From contig JAJRPW010000079.1 of assembly GCA_024280585.1 (NCBI GenBank), positions 1-7,867 on the forward strand: DNA of 7,867 nucleotides, read 5' to 3'. Below, piece by piece: positions 6,956-7,867 of the stretch. Positions within the stretch are counted from its first letter, which is position 1; each line of letters opens with the position of its first letter. The notes beneath the pieces were generated by a model, which was not told where the DNA came from, did no database searches, and saw nothing but the letters and a program-made list of their open reading frames with translations. The stretch comes from Alphaproteobacteria bacterium (lineage in GTDB: Bacteria; Pseudomonadota; Alphaproteobacteria; Rickettsiales; UBA6187). The position numbers and the translations under genes were made by a program.

Positions 6956-6970
6956 TAATAATGATTATCA
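6956..6970. promoter_or_regulatory. Fur box, proximal to fbpA
   Basis: TAATAATGATTATCA matches the 7-1-7 Fur consensus TGATAATNATTATCA at all fixed positions but one (A for G at position 2). It lies just downstream of the predicted fbpA transcription start, where a bound repressor would block initiation or clearance. The consensus is from gammaproteobacterial and Bacillus Fur; alphaproteobacterial Fur-family proteins bind similar sites, but which regulator acts here is inferred. Confidence 0.75.
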
Positions 6971-6985
6971 GCCTCGTTGCGGATA

Positions 6986-7014
6986 GCTATACACTTATTA
7001 ATAATAATTATCAA
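6986..7014 (-). promoter_or_regulatory. Promoter of the fbpABC-tatA-exoD cluster
   Basis: On the minus strand, TTGATA (7014-7009) is followed after exactly 17 bp by TATAGC (6991-6986). The -35 matches TTGACA at five of six positions and the -10 matches TATAAT at four of six. Transcription would start near 6979, giving a leader of about 38 nt before fbpA. The two Fur boxes overlap or adjoin it on both sides. Confidence 0.65.
6999..7013. promoter_or_regulatory. Fur box, distal, overlapping the fbpA -35
   Basis: TAATAATAATTATCA again differs from the 7-1-7 Fur consensus only at position 2. It covers most of the fbpA -35 hexamer and the upstream part of the spacer. Its centre is 43 bp from that of the proximal box, close to four helical turns, so both sites face the same side of the DNA. 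Confidence 0.72.
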
Positions 7015-7071
7015 GTAGAAAGTTTGGATAAGGGCTGTTATAAGCTTTTATTTTCTGAAATATAAAACAGC

Positions 7072-7100
7072 TTGACTTTTAGTTGTATTTGTATTACATT
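7072..7100 (+). promoter_or_regulatory. Promoter of the right-edge unknown gene
   Basis: TTGACT (7072-7077) and TACATT (7095-7100) are spaced by 17 bp. The -35 matches at five of six positions and the -10 at four of six. Transcription would begin near 7107, about 35 nt before the ATG. It diverges from the fbpA promoter, with 57 bp between the two -35 elements, and does not overlap either Fur box. Confidence 0.5.
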
Positions 7101-7130
7101 GCGTCAAACTTAGGAAATAAATTAAATAAA

Positions 7131-7136
7131 GGGAAG
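7131..7136 (+). promoter_or_regulatory. Ribosome binding site of the right-edge unknown gene
   Basis: GGGAAG, preceded by AAA, lies 5 nt before the ATG at 7142 and decides that start. It is one of the clearest ribosome sites in the window. Confidence 0.6.
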
Positions 7137-7141
7137 ATAAA

Positions 7142-7867
7142 ATGTCTAGAGATACATACGGTATTTTTAATATGCCTGGAAGGCATGATGGAAGAAATGC
7201 CAGCGGTACTTATAATGCTAGCCATAATGTTTATGGCACTGGCAATGTGGCATATGAGGCATTTATTAAAAATATAGGGGAATTAGTTGCAGTTAAAATA
7301 TCTGAGCTGAAGGCTAACAAAAGATTTAACTCCAAGGTTATAGGTCAAAATCCACGAGAAAAATTAGTGGAAAAAGTCACTGAGGGGCTTTCAACTAATG
7401 ATGAATTTAGGCGTTTTATGGTTTCCATAATACAAAATAAAGGTTCTGAATGGAATAATTTTGTGCCTAGTTATAGAGGTTTATGTGCAGATAAAATGGC
7501 AGACTGGCTTGTAAATAAAGGAGATTGTATTAGCGTCAATCGAGCTAATAAAATAGTATTTAAAAGTAATAAGGGAGCTGCGCTTTACCATATTAATAAG
7601 GCGCTTGAGGCGGTTTCGCAAAAATTGATAGGCATAGATAACTTAGGCGATAGCGTTTTAGTTTATGAAGATGGCCAAAATGCTGCAAACCCGGCGGCGG
7701 GCAGAAGGTCGGGGGCGCAAAGAGCGGCTCACCGCCATGGTCGTGATAAACAAGGAAGCTCTCCCAAAAATACAGATAATAATGTTGCTGCAAATCCTGA
7801 TAATTATACTCTTCCTCAAGGGGGCTGGTATTATCATGGGAATGGAATGTCTTTAACCATAAATGAA
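7142..7867 (+). CDS. N-terminal 242 residues of an unrecognised protein (3' end outside window)
   Basis: An open frame of 242 codons with no stop runs from an ATG with a good ribosome site and promoter to the right edge. I do not recognise the family. Residues 1-37 are rich in Gly, Asn, Tyr and His (GTYNASHNVYGTGN) and carry no signal peptide. Residues 38-175 look like a mostly helical soluble domain, with AYEAFIKNIGELVAVKISELK (38-57, a strong amphipathic helix), NDEFRRFMVSIIQ (86-98), SEWNNFVPSYRG (102-113) and ADKMADWLVNKGD (116-128). Residues 178-222 are a polar, basic, Ala/Arg/Asn-rich linker likely to be disordered. A Gly/Tyr-rich stretch (GGWYYHGNG, 227-235) follows. Base composition is AT-rich except for a GC-rich patch at the linker. 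A cytoplasmic or secreted effector-like protein is possible, but nothing proves it. Confidence 0.72.
   Translation, partial: MSRDTYGIFNMPGRHDGRNASGTYNASHNVYGTGNVAYEAFIKNIGELVAVKISELKANKRFNSKVIGQNPREKLVEKVTEGLSTNDEFRRFMVSIIQNKGSEWNNFVPSYRGLCADKMADWLVNKGDCISVNRANKIVFKSNKGAALYHINKALEAVSQKLIGIDNLGDSVLVYEDGQNAANPAAGRRSGAQRAAHRHGRDKQGSSPKNTDNNVAANPDNYTLPQGGWYYHGNGMSLTINE

Noticed and set aside
7034..7071. Inverted pair GCTGTT / AACAGC between the two divergent promoters
   Set aside because: Six pairs with a long AT-rich loop and no T-run; too weak to call a terminator or operator.
7083..7277. 64-codon + strand open frame overlapping the start of the right-edge gene
   Set aside because: Its ATG lies in the promoter region with no ribosome site, while the overlapping frame from 7142 has a good site and stays open to the window edge.
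1..7867. CRISPR array, transposase, integrase, toxin-antitoxin or defence gene cluster
   Set aside because: No spaced direct repeats, no recognisable recombinase and no defence-family motifs were found on either strand; the known genes are metabolic and transport genes.

Overview
The window looks like a chromosomal segment of an AT-rich alphaproteobacterium, possibly a host-associated or small-genome lineage. This rests on the gene families present (a self-processing iron-sulfur PurF, ExoD, and a FutA/FbpA-type ferric iron transporter with a fused permease), on AT-rich intergenic DNA, and on two unrecognised edge genes of effector-like character. The taxonomic call is inference; no rRNA or tRNA gene is present to anchor it.

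Layout, left to right: (1) positions 2-397, the C-terminal 131 residues of an unrecognised protein on the + strand. (2) Positions 398-849, a gene-free stretch holding a REP-doublet / foldback repeat (core 542-659, a possible decayed outer palindrome 504-696), a weak terminator candidate and a likely purF promoter. (3) Positions 850-2310, purF on the + strand, the committed step of purine synthesis. (4) Positions 6941 down to 2360, a tight five-gene minus-strand cluster: fbpA (periplasmic ferric iron binder), fbpB (fused two-domain permease), fbpC (ATPase), tatA (twin-arginine translocase pore subunit) and exoD (membrane protein family linked to exopolysaccharide). Gaps are 52, 3, 17 and 19 nt, so one transcript is likely. 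(5) Positions 6942-7141, a divergent control region. It has a minus-strand promoter (TTGATA, 17 bp, TATAGC) bracketed by two near-consensus Fur boxes, and a separate + strand promoter. (6) Positions 7142-7867, the first 242 residues of an unrecognised + strand gene that runs off the right edge.

How the genes fit together: FbpA binds ferric iron in the periplasm, FbpB passes it through the inner membrane and FbpC powers the transport. The two Fur boxes, centred 43 bp apart (about four helical turns) and overlapping the promoter from both sides, predict repression when iron is plentiful. The lone tatA and exoD downstream would then be iron-regulated too, which is the most unusual arrangement in the known part of the window. 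purF is convergent with this cluster and appears independent.

The least explained parts are the two edge genes and the foldback element. By eye the two edge proteins share a short ordered set of residues that might mean distant homology, but this is weak evidence. I found no CRISPR array, transposase, integrase, tRNA, rRNA or clear novel defence system.
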